Assembly: GCA_005405945.1 (NCBI GenBank)
Contig: BJHW01000001.1
Span: 3,224,001 to 3,288,000, forward strand
Direction of reading: 5' to 3'
From: Streptomyces violaceusniger
Lineage (GTDB): Bacteria > Actinomycetota > Actinomycetes > Streptomycetales > Streptomycetaceae
Length of the DNA: 64,000 nucleotides
The translations under genes were made by a program, and so were the position numbers. How positions within the stretch are numbered: position 1 is the first letter of the stretch; each line of letters starts with the position of its first letter. The notes under the pieces were generated by a model. The model was not told the DNA's origin and did not search any database. It saw only the letters and a program-made list of their open reading frames with translations. Of the stretch, positions 46,133-55,396 are shown one piece after another.

Positions 46133-46723
46133 TCAGCGCGATTGGCGCAGCCCCGCGATGAGCAGCCCGACGAGGTGGCGCGCGTCGTAGCGCGAGCTGT
46201 TGCCGGCCCCCGCGCAGAGGCTGCCGACGCCGCGCATCAGCTCATAGGCGTCCTGGCCGGAGCGGATCTCGCCCGACGCGACCGCGGCGTCGAGCAGCTG
46301 CGTGCAGACGGGCAGGAGCCGGTCGATGAAGTACGAGTGCAGAGGGTCGAAGCAGGGGTCGTCGGACTGGAACACGGCGGCGAGGCCGTGCTTGGTGACC
46401 AGGAAGTCGACAAAGAGGTCGATCCACTGGCCCAGGGCGGCGTGCGGGGTCTCACCGCTCACCAGCAGGGCGGGACCGGCCTCCGCCAGGGCCTCGACCT
46501 GGTGCCGGTAGACGGCGACGATGAGGTCGGCTCGGGTCGGGAAGTGGCGGTAGATCGTGGCCGTCCCGACACCGGCCTTGGCCGCGATATCGCGTATCGG
46601 CGCTTCCACGCCCGAGCTGACGAACACCGCGGCGGCGGCTTCGAGCAGCGCCTTCTCGTTGCGCCGCGCGTCCGCCCGCTTGGGCCGGGCCGCGCGCTCC
46701 GCGTCTCGATCGTTGTCATTCAC
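46133..46723 (-). CDS. TetR-family transcriptional regulator
   Basis: 196 residues. HTH: ALLEAAAAVFVSSGVEAPIR, then DIAAKAGVGTATIYRHFPTR. The ligand domain has WIDLFVDFLVTKHGLAAVFQ and a SYFIDRLLPVCTQLLDAAVA helix, the pattern of TetR proteins next to oxidoreductase or efflux genes. No obvious target lies adjacent: downstream is the GntR/ddaH operon, upstream the methyltransferase-NUDIX gene on the same strand. A palindrome 35 bp upstream suggests autoregulation. Confidence 0.88.
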   Translation of the reverse strand: MNDNDRDAERAARPKRADARRNEKALLEAAAAVFVSSGVEAPIRDIAAKAGVGTATIYRHFPTRADLIVAVYRHQVEALAEAGPALLVSGETPHAALGQWIDLFVDFLVTKHGLAAVFQSDDPCFDPLHSYFIDRLLPVCTQLLDAAVASGEIRSGQDAYELMRGVGSLCAGAGNSSRYDARHLVGLLIAGLRQSR

Positions 46724-46757
46724 CGCACCCTCCCTTCGCGGCCGAGTCTAACGAAAC

Positions 46758-46770
46758 GGGACAACGTCCC
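46758..46770. promoter_or_regulatory. TetR operator palindrome
   Basis: GGGAC-AAC-GTCCC, 35 bp upstream of the TetR start, within the AT-rich AACGAAACGGGACAACGTCC followed by CATAAT. In this gene's direction it reads GGGACGTTGTCCC. Confidence 0.6.
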
Positions 46771-46784
46771 ATAATCTTTGACCG

Positions 46785-47896
46785 TCAGAGCGGGGTCAGC
46801 CGGTCGGGTCCCTCGGGGGCGTACGCGATGGGATCGTCCGGCTCATGCCAGTGGAGGGCGAAGCGGTGCCCCGCGCGATACGCCTCGAGGCCCGCGCGGC
46901 AGTACGCCACCATGTCGTCCGGCAACGCGCCCAGCGGGAACCAGCCCAGCTCGGAACACTTCTCCGGCTCCCGATTCACCGGCTCGCGCCCGCCGTCCCC
47001 CCGCTCCCCCAGCTCCGCCTCGAAGAACCACCCCGTACGGGCGTCGCCGGTCGGCGCCTTGTGCTGCAGCACAAGCACCGCCCGCACCTCGTCCGGGGCA
47101 AGGCTGATCCCGATCTCCTCGGCCGCCTCCCGCAGCATCGCGGCACGCACGTCCTCGCCGTCCTCGACATGCCCGGACGGGGCGTGGAGCAGCCCATCCG
47201 CATAGCCCGTGTTCGCGCGTCGGGCGAGGAGGACGTCCCCGCCCCGGCGCAGGATCAGATGCACATCGACGATCTCCCGATGCCGCCGAACCGGCGCGAG
47301 ATCCGCCACCAGGGCATACCGCTCGTCGCGAACGGCCCGCCCCCACAACGCCGCGTCCGGCGCGAGCTGCTCGACCGACAGCCGCTCCGTCAACGGCCCG
47401 ACCAGCGCGGACAGCTCGGCGGCGGTCAGCCCGACGGGCTCGGACTCGCCCCACCGCCCCTCGATCAGCACCAGCCGCCCGCCCGGCCGCAGCAGCCGCA
47501 CCCAACGCCGCAGCACCGCCCGCTGATCCGGCAGCATCCACAGCAGATGCCGCACCAGCACGACATCGAACCGCCCCTCCCCACGGGCGGCTCCGCCGCG
47601 TCCCCGACGATCACACTGGCCCCCGTACCGGCCAGCTTCGCCCGAGCCAGCTCGACCATGCGCGGCGACCGATCGACCCCCGTCACCCGATGCCCCCACT
47701 CGGCCGCGAGCAACGCGAGGCTCCCCGTACCGCACCCAAGGTCAAGCACATCCGCGCCCCGCTGGGGCAACCACCCGCGAAGCCGCCCGGCCCACGCCTC
47801 CCGCACGGCCGGGTCCCGCAGCCCGTGATCCGGCTCATCGTCGAAGCCCGCGGCGGCGGCGTCCCAGTAGGCGCTGGTCGAGCTCTCTGCACACAT
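46785..47896 (-). CDS. bifunctional SAM-methyltransferase/NUDIX hydrolase, one frameshift
   Basis: About 370 residues after restoring one base at about 47574-47582. The N-terminal domain is a class I methyltransferase: STSAYWDAAAAGFDDEPDHG, motif I ADVLDLGCGTGSLALLAAEW, VTGVDRSPRMVELAR, then after the break FDVVLVRHLLWMLPDQRAVL and LLRPGGRLVLIEGRW. The C-terminal NUDIX domain has the complete box GHVEDGEDVRAAMLREAAEE followed by IGI. The fusion is seen in other streptomycetes. Substrates are unknown; the joining suggests sequential action on one nucleotide-like compound. Start ATG 47896. Confidence 0.83.
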
Positions 47897-47981
47897 ACCG
47901 CGATGGTCGCATCGACCACTGACAACGCCCTTCGTATGGATGAGCACCCTCGTCGCCCATGCCGCGAATATCGTGCACGAC

Positions 47982-48326
47982 ATGAACGACGCGTTGCACA
48001 GCCGCTGGAAGCGGGCGAGCGAGCGAAAGCTTGCCGAGGGGTACCAGGAGTCCGCCGAGGTCGAGCAGGAGCGTCAGGAGCACCGCCTGTCCATGGCGCT
48101 GGCCAAAGTCGTCTACGACCGCCGGATGGAGCTGGGGCTGTCCCAGACCGAACTGGCCGCCCGCACCGGGTTGACCCAGGCCAAGATCTCCCGGATCGAG
48201 GGTTCCGACACGGTGCCCACACTGCCCCTCCTCGCGAAGCTGGCCAAGGGGCTGAACGCGTCGTTGAACATCGCCATCGACGAGGCCGACGCACAGGTGA
48301 CGCTCACCGCCCACGAAGCCGCGTAG
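47982..48326 (+). CDS. XRE-family HTH protein (HigA-antitoxin-like)
   Basis: 114 residues from ATG 47982. An N-terminal charged helix (RWKRASERKLAEGYQESAEV) is followed by a canonical XRE domain: VVYDRRMELGLSQTELAART, then GLTQAKISRIEGSDTVPTLP and LLAKLAKGLNASLNIAI. The size and C-terminal HTH match HigA-type antitoxins, but no toxin gene of the RelE/HigB type is adjacent. It may be a solitary regulator. The GTGCAC just upstream, inside GAATATCGTGCACGAC, is a possible promoter or operator. It diverges from the methyltransferase-NUDIX gene. Confidence 0.82.
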   Translation: MNDALHSRWKRASERKLAEGYQESAEVEQERQEHRLSMALAKVVYDRRMELGLSQTELAARTGLTQAKISRIEGSDTVPTLPLLAKLAKGLNASLNIAIDEADAQVTLTAHEAA

Positions 48327-48347
48327 GCACCGCCATCGCCCTGGCGC

Positions 48348-49094
48348 TCAGGGACTCCGTCGCAGCACGAGCGTGACGAAGCCCAGCGTGCCGCGGTAGC
48401 CGGACAGCCACTGGGAGCGGTGCTCGGCGGCGGCCTTGTAGGCGTCCAGGGCGTCGGGTTCCTCGCGGTGGTCCAGGGCCCAGCGGGACAGGGAGCCGGT
48501 CCAGGACCACTCGTAGTCGTCCCACTCCCCGGCCGTGCTGACGTGGCCGTAGACCGGCGTCCAGCCGTCCGCGACGACACGGTCCACGGTGGTCGCGAGA
48601 TCCGCGTAGTCGTCCCACGTGGCGCCCAGCGCGGAGAGGGCGGCGGCGTCGGGTTCGCGCTCCCAGAAGCCGTCGCCCACCAGGACATGGCCGTCCGGGG
48701 TGAGGAGTTCACGCGCCGCCGCGAGCGTGGGCAGCAGGCCGCCGAAGGCGTGCGCGGCGCCGACGCTCAGCACCACGTCGAAGCGGTGCGCCGAGGCGAA
48801 GACCGCGGCGTCCATCTCGTGGAGGATCAGCCGGTCCGCGACCTCGGATTCCTCCGCGCCCTCGCGTGCCTGCTCCAGGGCCGCGGTGTGGATGTCCACC
48901 CCCTCGGCGCGCATCCACGGATAGCGGACCAGCAGCCGCCGCAGCCATTCGCCGCCCCCGCAGCCGAGGTCGAGGGCGCGGTCGGCCTCGTCCGCCACCG
49001 CCCGGTCGAGCAGTCGGGCCACCGAATCGTCGGCGATCGGGGCGGCGATCGGATGGGCGGCGTGCGCGAGATGGGATCTGCGTTGACGGTCCAT
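48348..49094 (-). CDS. class I SAM-dependent methyltransferase
   Basis: 248 residues from ATG 49094. Motif I ALDLGCGGGEWLRRLLVRYP, the acidic loop AEGVDIHTAALEQAREGAEE, and motif IV-V regions FDVVLSVGAAHAFGGLLPTL and ELLTPDGHVLVGDGFWEREP. The pattern fits the small-molecule methyltransferase group (COG2226/2230-like). It is convergent with the XRE gene. The substrate is unknown. Upstream 5' sequence is the GC-rich dispersed repeat, so the longer open frame to 49433 is not coding. Confidence 0.85.
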   Translation of the reverse strand: MDRQRRSHLAHAAHPIAAPIADDSVARLLDRAVADEADRALDLGCGGGEWLRRLLVRYPWMRAEGVDIHTAALEQAREGAEESEVADRLILHEMDAAVFASAHRFDVVLSVGAAHAFGGLLPTLAAARELLTPDGHVLVGDGFWEREPDAAALSALGATWDDYADLATTVDRVVADGWTPVYGHVSTAGEWDDYEWSWTGSLSRWALDHREEPDALDAYKAAAEHRSQWLSGYRGTLGFVTLVLRRSP

Positions 49095-49204
49095 CCGCAC
49101 AGCGTGGCAAGGCCCGACCCGCTCCGCAGCTCCTTTTCCGGGCTTGGTTCTCCGCTCAGCCACCGCTGGGAGATGCCCCCGCCGGGGCGGCTGGGGGATG
49201 CCCG

Positions 49205-49432
49205 ACGGATCGTGACGCCTGATGAGGCGGGCCGCTCCCCGCCCCGCCCCTTCCCCGGCAGCATCGATATGCGGCTCCGCCGCACGGGGGTTCCACCGCA
49301 CCGGGGGCCCCGCCACGCCGGGGCGGCCCCGCCGCACGGCAAGCTCCGCCCCGGCTCCGGGGGTCCGGGGGCGGAGCCCCCGGTAACGGGAAGGGGCGGG
49401 GAGGGGAAAGCCCCGAGCACCCCGCAGCCGCA
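49205..49432. repeat. GC-rich dispersed inverted repeat
   Basis: CCCCGCCCCGCCCCTTCCCC near 49235 is mirrored by GGGAAGGGGCGGGGAGGGG near 49389-49407. Between them lie GATATGCGGCTCCGCCGCAC and GGGGGCGGAGCCCCC. No gene is seen in 49095-49454. Confidence 0.55.
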
Positions 49433-49454
49433 CCGGCAGCGAGCCGCCACCCCC

Positions 49455-49483
49455 TTGACGGGTCGCATGTTAGCGGTAACACT
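49455..49483 (+). promoter_or_regulatory. promoter with LacI-type operator
   Basis: TTGACG at 49455-49460, 17 bp, then AACACT at 49478-49483. The palindrome TGTTAGCGGTAACA (49468-49481) overlaps the -10 region; TGTTA-N4-TAACA is a usual LacI/GalR-family operator form. The LacI gene at the end of this operon (51643) is the likely ligand. Confidence 0.65.
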
Positions 49484-49501
49484 CCCCCTCGTGGACTCCT
49501 T

Positions 49502-49789
49502 GGAGCGACCAACGAGCAGGTCATGGCGGCCTCGATGGTCGGCGGGGTCGCCGCACCGCCCGCGCTCGGCACGGCGATCGAACTCTCGGGCGTCCGCGCC
49601 GTAGCGCTGATCCTCTGCGTCATCTCCGCGGCGTGCCTGATCACCACCGTATGGCTGATCCGCGCCGCGTCCCCGTCCGTACTCCCTACGTCATCTCCCG
49701 TGCCCCCTACGTCTCCCGTGCCCCCTACGTCACCCGAACTCCCAACGCCACCCGACGAACCCGCCCCCGCCGCCGAAAGGACCTCGTGA
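49502..49789 (+). pseudogene. 3' remnant of a (probably MFS) sugar transporter
   Basis: The frame ending at 49789 reads GATNEQVMAASMVGGVAAPP, ALGTAIELSGVRAVALILCV and ISAACLITTVWLIRAA, which looks like the last two helices of a permease, then a Pro/Thr/Ser-rich tail. Nothing upstream encodes the rest: the promoter-operator lies just 20 bp away. The stop overlaps the GTG of the beta-galactosidase (GTGA), the coupling expected of an intact operon partner. The most likely history is an internal deletion that joined the operon promoter to the transporter's 3' end. The first in-frame ATG is 49523. Confidence 0.45.
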
Positions 49790-51568
49790 CGCCCATGCCC
49801 GCCGCCGCCCTGACGCTCTCCGACGACGGTTTCCTGCTGCACGGCGAGCCCTTCCGGATCCTCTCCGGCGCCCTCCACTACTTCCGCACCCACCCCGACC
49901 AGTGGGCCGACCGGCTGCGCAAGGCGCGGCTGCTGGGGCTCAACACCGTGGAGACCTACGTCCCGTGGAACCTCCACCAGCCCGCCCCCGGCACCCTGGA
50001 CCTCGACGGGCTGCTCGACCTCCCCCGCTTCCTCGAGCTGGCCCACGCCGAGGGGCTGCGCGTACTGCTGCGCCCCGGGCCGTACATCTGCGCCGAGTGG
50101 GAGGGCGGCGGGCTGCCGTCCTGGCTGACCGCGCAGCCGGGCTTGCGCCCGCGCAGCCGCGACCCCCGCTTCACCGCCGCCGTGGACGCGTACCTCGATC
50201 TGCTGCTGCCGCCCCTCGCTCCTCATATGGCGGCGCGCGGCGGCCCGGTGATCGCCGTCCAGGTGGAGAACGAGTACGGGGCGTACGGCGACGACACCGC
50301 CTATCTCGCGCATCTGGCCGACGCGCTGCGCACCCGCGGCGTCGAGGAGCTGCTGTTCACCTGCGACCAGGCGAACACGTCCGACAAGGCGAAGCTGACG
50401 GCGGGCAGCCTGCCCGGGGTGTTGTCCACCGGCACCTTCGGCGGCCGGGTCGAGGAGTCGCTGGAGGTGCTGCGGGCCCATCAGGAGAGCGGGCCGCTGA
50501 TGTGCGCGGAGTTCTGGATCGGCTGGTTCGACCACTGGGGCGAGCCGCACCACGTCCGCTCCGCCGACGACGCGGCGGCGGCCCTGGACACGCTGCTGTC
50601 CGCCGGTGCCTCGGTGAACATCTACATGTTCCACGGCGGCACCAACTTCGGCTTCACGGCCGGCGCCAACCACGACCACGCCTACACCCCGCCGTCACCT
50701 CCTACGACTACGACGCGGTGCTCACCGAATGCGGCGACCCGGGCCCCAAGTACGCCGCGTTCCGCGATGTCATCGCCCGCCACGCCGCCGTCCCCGACGA
50801 GCCCGTCCCGGGCCCTCGCCCAAGTTGCCCCCGACCGACGTCACGCTGACCGACTCGGCCAACGCCCTGGTCTGCGCCGAATTCCTGTCCCCCGGCGAGC
50901 AGTTCACCGAGCCGCCCACCATGGAGCGGCTGGGCCAGGCGTACGGCTTCGTCCTCTACGGCACGGAGCTGCCCGCGCTCGGCGACCGCGTCCTGCACTT
51001 CACGGGCGGGGTGGGCGACCGGGCGCAGGTCTTCGTCAACGGCGCCCCGGCGGGCGTCCTGGAGCGCGAGCGCCATGAGGACACGCTGCACGTGCGGAGT
51101 CCGGAGTACGGGGCCCGGCTGGACGTCCTGGTCGAGAACATGGGCCGGGCGAACTACGGCCCCCGCATCGGCGACCCCAAGGGCATCACCGGCCCGGTCA
51201 CCCTCGACGGCGAGCCCCTGGAGAACTGGACCTGCCACCCCCTCCCCCTGGACCACCTGCCCGAGCTGCCCTTCCGTGGCACGGACACCCCCGTCGCCGG
51301 TCCGTCCTTCCACCGTGGCACCTTTACGGTGGACACCCCCGCCGACGCGTTCCTCGCCCTGCCCGGCTGGACCAAGGGCGTGGCCTGGATCAACGGCTTC
51401 AACCTCGGCCGCTACTGGTCGCGCGGCCCGCAGCGCCGCCTCTACGTGCCCGCGCCGGTGCTGCGGCCGGGGACGAACGAGCTGGTCCTGCTGGAACTGC
51501 ACGCGGCGACGACGCGCACGGTACGGCTGACGGACGAGCCGGACCTGGGCTGGACGGACGAGAACTGA
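49786..51568 (+). CDS. GH35 beta-galactosidase, two frameshifts
   Basis: About 594 residues after restoring one C at 50687-50690 and one base at about 50811-50815. It removes terminal beta-galactose. Family blocks: FRILSGALHYFRTHPDQWAD, NTVETYVPWNLHQPAPG, LLRPGPYICAEWEGGGLPSW, the acid/base VIAVQVENEYGAYG and the nucleophile region LMCAEFWIGWFDHWGE, then NIYMFHGGTNFGF. After the breaks come the C-terminal jelly-roll domains (LHFTGGVGDRAQVFVNGAPA, GWTKGVAWINGFNLGRYWSR). No signal peptide, so it is cytoplasmic. GTG 49786 overlaps the upstream stop. A LacI gene follows. Confidence 0.9.
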
Positions 51569-51642
51569 TACGGCCGAGGGCTGAGACGGCCGAGAACTGA
51601 TACGGCCGAGGACCGAGACGGACGAGGGGAGACACAACGGAC

Positions 51643-52731
51643 ATGGGCGAGCCGGAGGAGGAAGCGGGCGGACCCCAGCGCGTCCGGCGGCGCCGGGCCA
51701 CGGCGGGCGGCGGGGCCGTGATGGCCGATGTCGCCCGCCGTGCCGGGGTCTCCGGGCAGACCGTCTCCCGCGTCCTCAACGACCACCCCCGGGTCCGCCC
51801 CGAGACCCGCGAACGCGTCCGCGCCGCCATGCGCGAACTGGGCTACCGCCCGACCGCCAGCGCCCGCACCCTGGCCAGCGGCCGGAGCCGCACCCTCGGC
51901 GTGATCTCCTTCGACGCGGCCCGCTTCGGCCCGGCCGCCACGCTGGCGGGCATCAACGAGGCCGCGCAGGAGGCCGGTTACCTGGTCAGCACGATCGCGC
52001 TCACCGCCGCCGACCAGGAGGCGGTGCGGGGCGCGGTCGACCGGCTGCTCGGCCAGGGCGCGGACGGCATCATCGCGATCGCCCCGCAGCGCTCGGTGGG
52101 CGAGGCCCTGGTCGAGGCCGACCACGGCAGGCCCATGGTCACCCTGGACAAGAGCTTCGGCGCCCGCTTCCCCGTCGTCGCGGGCGACTCCGCGTCCGGC
52201 GCCCGCCAGGCCACGGAACACCTGCTGCGCCTCGGCCACCGCACGGTCCGCCATATCGCGGGCCCGGTGGGCTGGATCGCCGCCGAGGCCCGGGTGGACG
52301 GCTGGCGGGCGGCCCTCAGGGACGCGGGCGCGGAGGCGCACGAGCCCCTGTTCGGCGACTGGAGCGCGGACTCGGGCCACGACCTGGGCCGCCGCATCGC
52401 CCACGACCCGGACGTCACGGCGGTGTTCGTCTCCAACGACCAGATGGCGGTGGGCGTCCTCCGCGCCCTCCACGAGGCGGGCCGCCGGGTCCCCGAGGAC
52501 GTCAGCGTGATCGGCTACGACGACATCCCCGAGGCCGCGCACCTGCTCCCACCGCTCACCACGGTCCGTTCGGACTTCACGGAAATCGGCCGCCGCTGTC
52601 TGAGCCTGATGCTGGACCAGCTGGAACGCACCCCCGAGCCGGGGGTGCGGGTGACCATCCCTACGGAGCTGGTCGTACGCGAGAGCTGTGGCCATCTGTT
52701 CCGGGGTTCCGCTCGGCGGGCTCAGGGGTAG
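51643..52731 (+). CDS. LacI-family transcriptional regulator
   Basis: 362 residues. The HTH and hinge are plain: VMADVARRAGVSGQTVSRVL, NDHPRVRPETRERVRAAMRE and LGYRPTASARTLASGRSRTL. The effector domain has VAGDSASGARQATEHLLRLG, AVFVSNDQMAVGVLRALHEA and VSVIGYDDIPEAAHLLPPLT. It is 74 bp after the beta-galactosidase gene and is the probable repressor at TGTTAGCGGTAACA upstream. It carries an extra acidic/basic N-terminal arm of about 25 residues. Its 3' end overlaps that of the convergent response regulator by 10 bp. Confidence 0.92.
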   Translation: MGEPEEEAGGPQRVRRRRATAGGGAVMADVARRAGVSGQTVSRVLNDHPRVRPETRERVRAAMRELGYRPTASARTLASGRSRTLGVISFDAARFGPAATLAGINEAAQEAGYLVSTIALTAADQEAVRGAVDRLLGQGADGIIAIAPQRSVGEALVEADHGRPMVTLDKSFGARFPVVAGDSASGARQATEHLLRLGHRTVRHIAGPVGWIAAEARVDGWRAALRDAGAEAHEPLFGDWSADSGHDLGRRIAHDPDVTAVFVSNDQMAVGVLRALHEAGRRVPEDVSVIGYDDIPEAAHLLPPLTTVRSDFTEIGRRCLSLMLDQLERTPEPGVRVTIPTELVVRESCGHLFRGSARRAQG

Positions 52732-53380
52732 AGCCCGGCCCGGAAGGTGAACGAGACGAGTTGCGCTCGATCACGTGCGCCGACCTTCGTCATGGCCCGC
52801 ACCGCATGCGTCTTCACGGTGAACGGCGACACGGACATCTGGGCCGCGATCTCGTCGTTGCCGAGGCCGCTCGCGACGAGGACGACCACGTCCCGTTCCC
52901 TGGGTGTCAGAGCGTCGAAGCGGCGCAGCAGTTCCCGGTCGATCACCGGGGCGGGCTGTGGGTCATATGACCGATGAGCGCGGCCGTCGCGGCGGCCGAC
53001 AGCGCACCGCCACCGCCGACGACCTCATTGATTCCGGCGACGAGTTCGGCAGGGCTCACGGTCTTGCTCAGGAAACCGTTGGCGCCCGCGCGCAGGGCGG
53101 CGAGAACGATGTCGTCCTGGTCAAAAGTGGTCAGCACGATCACCCGCAGCTTCTCGGGTGGGTACTCCTTGCGGATCCGGCGGGTGGCTTCGACACCGTC
53201 GATGCCGGGCATCCGGATGTCCATCAAGACCAGGTCGACGGGGTGGTCCCGGAGGAAGGGGAGGACCTGGAGCCCATCGGAGAGATCACCCGCGACAACG
53301 AGACCCGGGTCGGGCATGAGCATGGTCCGGATGCCGGCCCTCATGTCGTCCTGGTCGTCGACGATCAGAATCTGGGTCAT
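52722..53380 (-). CDS. NarL/LuxR-type response regulator, one frameshift
   Basis: About 219 residues after restoring one base at about 52947-52956. Receiver domain: QILIVDDQDDMRAGIRTMLM with the acidic pair, the phospho-acceptor Asp in DLVLMDIRMPGIDGVEATRR, the Thr in RVIVLTTFDQDDIV and Lys in ANGFLSKTVSPAEL. The second frame gives the LuxR HTH: LTPRERDVVVLVASGLGNDE, IAAQMSVSPFTVKTHAVRAM. The start overlaps the stop of the sensor kinase (ATGA), so the pair is coupled. Likely DNA target: the palindrome array at 54595. Confidence 0.9.
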
Positions 53381-54560
53381 CAGACGACGGCTCCCAGGGG
53401 GCTGAACTCCGCATGGACCCGGAATCGTCCGTCGTCGCTGTCGATCGTCAGCCGCCCGCTGGAGGACTCGACGCGTTCGCGCATCCCCACGAGTCCGAGT
53501 CCACTGCCCGCGTGGGAGCCGCGGGGTGAAGGACCGACGCGGTTCTCCACGGTGACACAGATACGGCCGTCGCGCTCGCGCACCTCCACCGTCGCCGTCC
53601 CCTCTCCATGCCGGTAGGCATTGGTGAGCGCTTCTTGAACGACCCGGTAGACCGTCACGCCGACACTGGGCTCCACGAAACCGGCGGGGATGTCGATGGA
53701 GGGCTGGACGTCGAGACCGATGCTCTCGAAAGAGGCGATCAGTCCTTCCAGGCCGCTGAGCGACGGGGTCGGCCGGAGCGCCTCGTCGCCGGAAGTGGCG
53801 CCTTCGAGGCGGAGGAGCGCGAGGATCCGTTGCGTCTCGACGACGACAGTGCGGGCGCTGGACCTGGCCGAGACGAGGGCCTGCCGGGAGGATTCGGCGT
53901 CCTCGGGCAGCCCTACCTCCGCGGCACCGAGATGCAGGCTCAGCATCGCGACTTGATGACCGATGACGTCATGGAGATCCCGGGCGATGCGGAGCCGTTC
54001 CTCGGTCACTCGCCGGATGGCTTCGATCTCGCGGGTGGCGATGGCGCTCTCGGCCCGTTCCTCCAGGATCCACCAGTGGTCCCGATGGATGCGGAGTGCG
54101 GCCCCTGTCGCGCCTCCCGCTATGGCCGAGAAGAGGGCGGCGGCCCCACGACCGCGCCGCCGCGGAATCCTCCCAACGTCATGAACGCCCCCAGGAAGAA
54201 CGCCGCCACGATGCCGGTCCCGGCCAGCGGCTGCTTTCCCCTGAGGGTGACCGAGAACAGCACGAGCACCGCCATCATCCACACCGACAGGGGGTCGTGC
54301 CCCACCGCCGTGACGGCGAAGGACGCCGCGCTCGTCACGACCAGCCCTGCCCACGGCTTCCACCACGAGAGGGCGACACCGCCACCGGCGAGGAATACGG
54401 AGAGGGCCGTCGGCCCATCCGACCCTCTCAGTACCACTGCCACGATCTGCCCGGTGAACACGAGCGCGGCCACCGCATAGGCGACTCGGTGCAGCACCTC
54501 GGGGCGGCGGACCCACAGGGGTGCCGCGGGCCCGTCTTGATCGTTCCGCGCCTTGACCAT
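53380..54560 (-). CDS. sensor histidine kinase (HisKA_3 type), one frameshift
   Basis: About 393 residues after restoring one C at 54143-54146. The N-terminal half has four or five hydrophobic helices (VAYAVAALVFTGQIVAVVLR, LSVFLAGGGVALSWWKPWAG, MMAVLVLFSVTLRG, GIVAAFFLGAFMTLGG) with almost no extracytoplasmic loop, an intramembrane-sensing layout. The second frame has the phospho-acceptor box RIARDLHDVIGHQVAMLSLH and the ATPase motifs VVQEALTNAYRHGEGTATVE (N box) and GSGLGLVGMRERVESSSGRL (G box). It is DesK/LiaS-like and would signal envelope or membrane state to the adjoining response regulator. Confidence 0.88.
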
Positions 54561-54594
54561 GGCCTGATTCTCGTTCCCGTGTGCTGCGGCCGTG

Positions 54595-54691
54595 TACTTC
54601 GAACGAAGTAGACGGCGAACCTGCTTCGGCCGATGGAGACGGCTGAACTCATTCGATCGAAATGGAGGGCAGAACTACTTCGATCGAAGTA
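54595..54691. promoter_or_regulatory. array of four 16-bp palindromes with exact 27-bp spacing
   Basis: TACTTCGAACGAAGTA (54595), TGCTTCGGCCGATGGA (54622), TCATTCGATCGAAATG (54649) and TACTTCGATCGAAGTA (54676). The first has perfect 7-bp arms, the last is fully palindromic, and the middle two are degenerate. The 11-bp linkers are also related (GACGGCGAACC, GACGGCTGAAC, GAGGGCAGAAC). It lies between the divergent kinase and membrane-protein genes. Confidence 0.75.
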
Positions 54692-54769
54692 CGTGGCGCC
54701 TCCCGAGGCGGCTGAGACTCCTCATCGAGGCGACCGCCTCACACCATCTCGATCACAACGGGACGCCCG

Positions 54770-55378
54770 ATGACTCAGACCACCGTAACTCCGAGCACGA
54801 CCACGGCCACGACGACGCCCACGCCCTCCGGGCTCCGATCGCTCTACCTGATCCGGATCGCCTTCTCCCTGATCTGGGTGGCGCTCGTCCTCACGACCTC
54901 CGCCTCGCTCGTGTCGACCGACAAGCCCACGGTGATCGCGGCCGTGCTGCTGATCATCTACCCCCTGTGGGACGTCATCGCCACGCTCCTCGAGCGACGT
55001 ATGGCGGGCACCGGCTCCCCGAACCGCGTCAGCACCGTCAACGTGGCTCTCGGCCTCGCCGCCACCGCCGCAATGATCATCGCCGTCTTCTCCACGATCG
55101 GGAGGGCCCTTCTCGTGTTCGGCATCTGGGCCCTCCTTGCCGGAGCGGTCCAGCTCGTCGTGGCGATCCGGCGCCGCCGCACCGTCGGCGCCCAGTGGCC
55201 CATGGTCATCAGCGGCGGCCAGTCCGTCCTCGCCGGTGCCACCGTCGCCGCCACATCCGCCTCGGCGACGAGCAGCCTGTCCACCGTCGCCGGATACGCG
55301 GCCTTCGGTGCCTTCTGGTTCCTCGTCTCCGTCATCGCCCTGAGCATCCGCGGCCGACGCGTGGGGCTGGGGGCGTGA
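54770..55378 (+). CDS. six-helix membrane protein (DUF308/HdeD-like)
   Basis: 202 residues from ATG 54770. A Thr-rich N-terminus precedes six hydrophobic segments, among them LYLIRIAFSLIWVALVLTTS, TVIAAVLLIIYPLWDVIATL, VNVALGLAATAAMIIAVFS, LLVFGIWALLAGAVQLVVAI and VAGYAAFGAFWFLVSVIALS. The repeated three-helix pattern with a WALLAG-type turn resembles DUF308/HdeD acid-stress membrane proteins, without a firm match. It diverges from the two-component system across the palindrome array and is the likely target gene. Confidence 0.72.
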   Translation: MTQTTVTPSTTTATTTPTPSGLRSLYLIRIAFSLIWVALVLTTSASLVSTDKPTVIAAVLLIIYPLWDVIATLLERRMAGTGSPNRVSTVNVALGLAATAAMIIAVFSTIGRALLVFGIWALLAGAVQLVVAIRRRRTVGAQWPMVISGGQSVLAGATVAATSASATSSLSTVAGYAAFGAFWFLVSVIALSIRGRRVGLGA

Positions 55379-55396
55379 CGCGAGGGCGTCGTCCGG

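Noticed and set aside
47982..48326. Complete HigBA toxin-antitoxin module
   Set aside because: Only the HigA-like HTH protein is present; no RelE/HigB-type ORF lies on either side.
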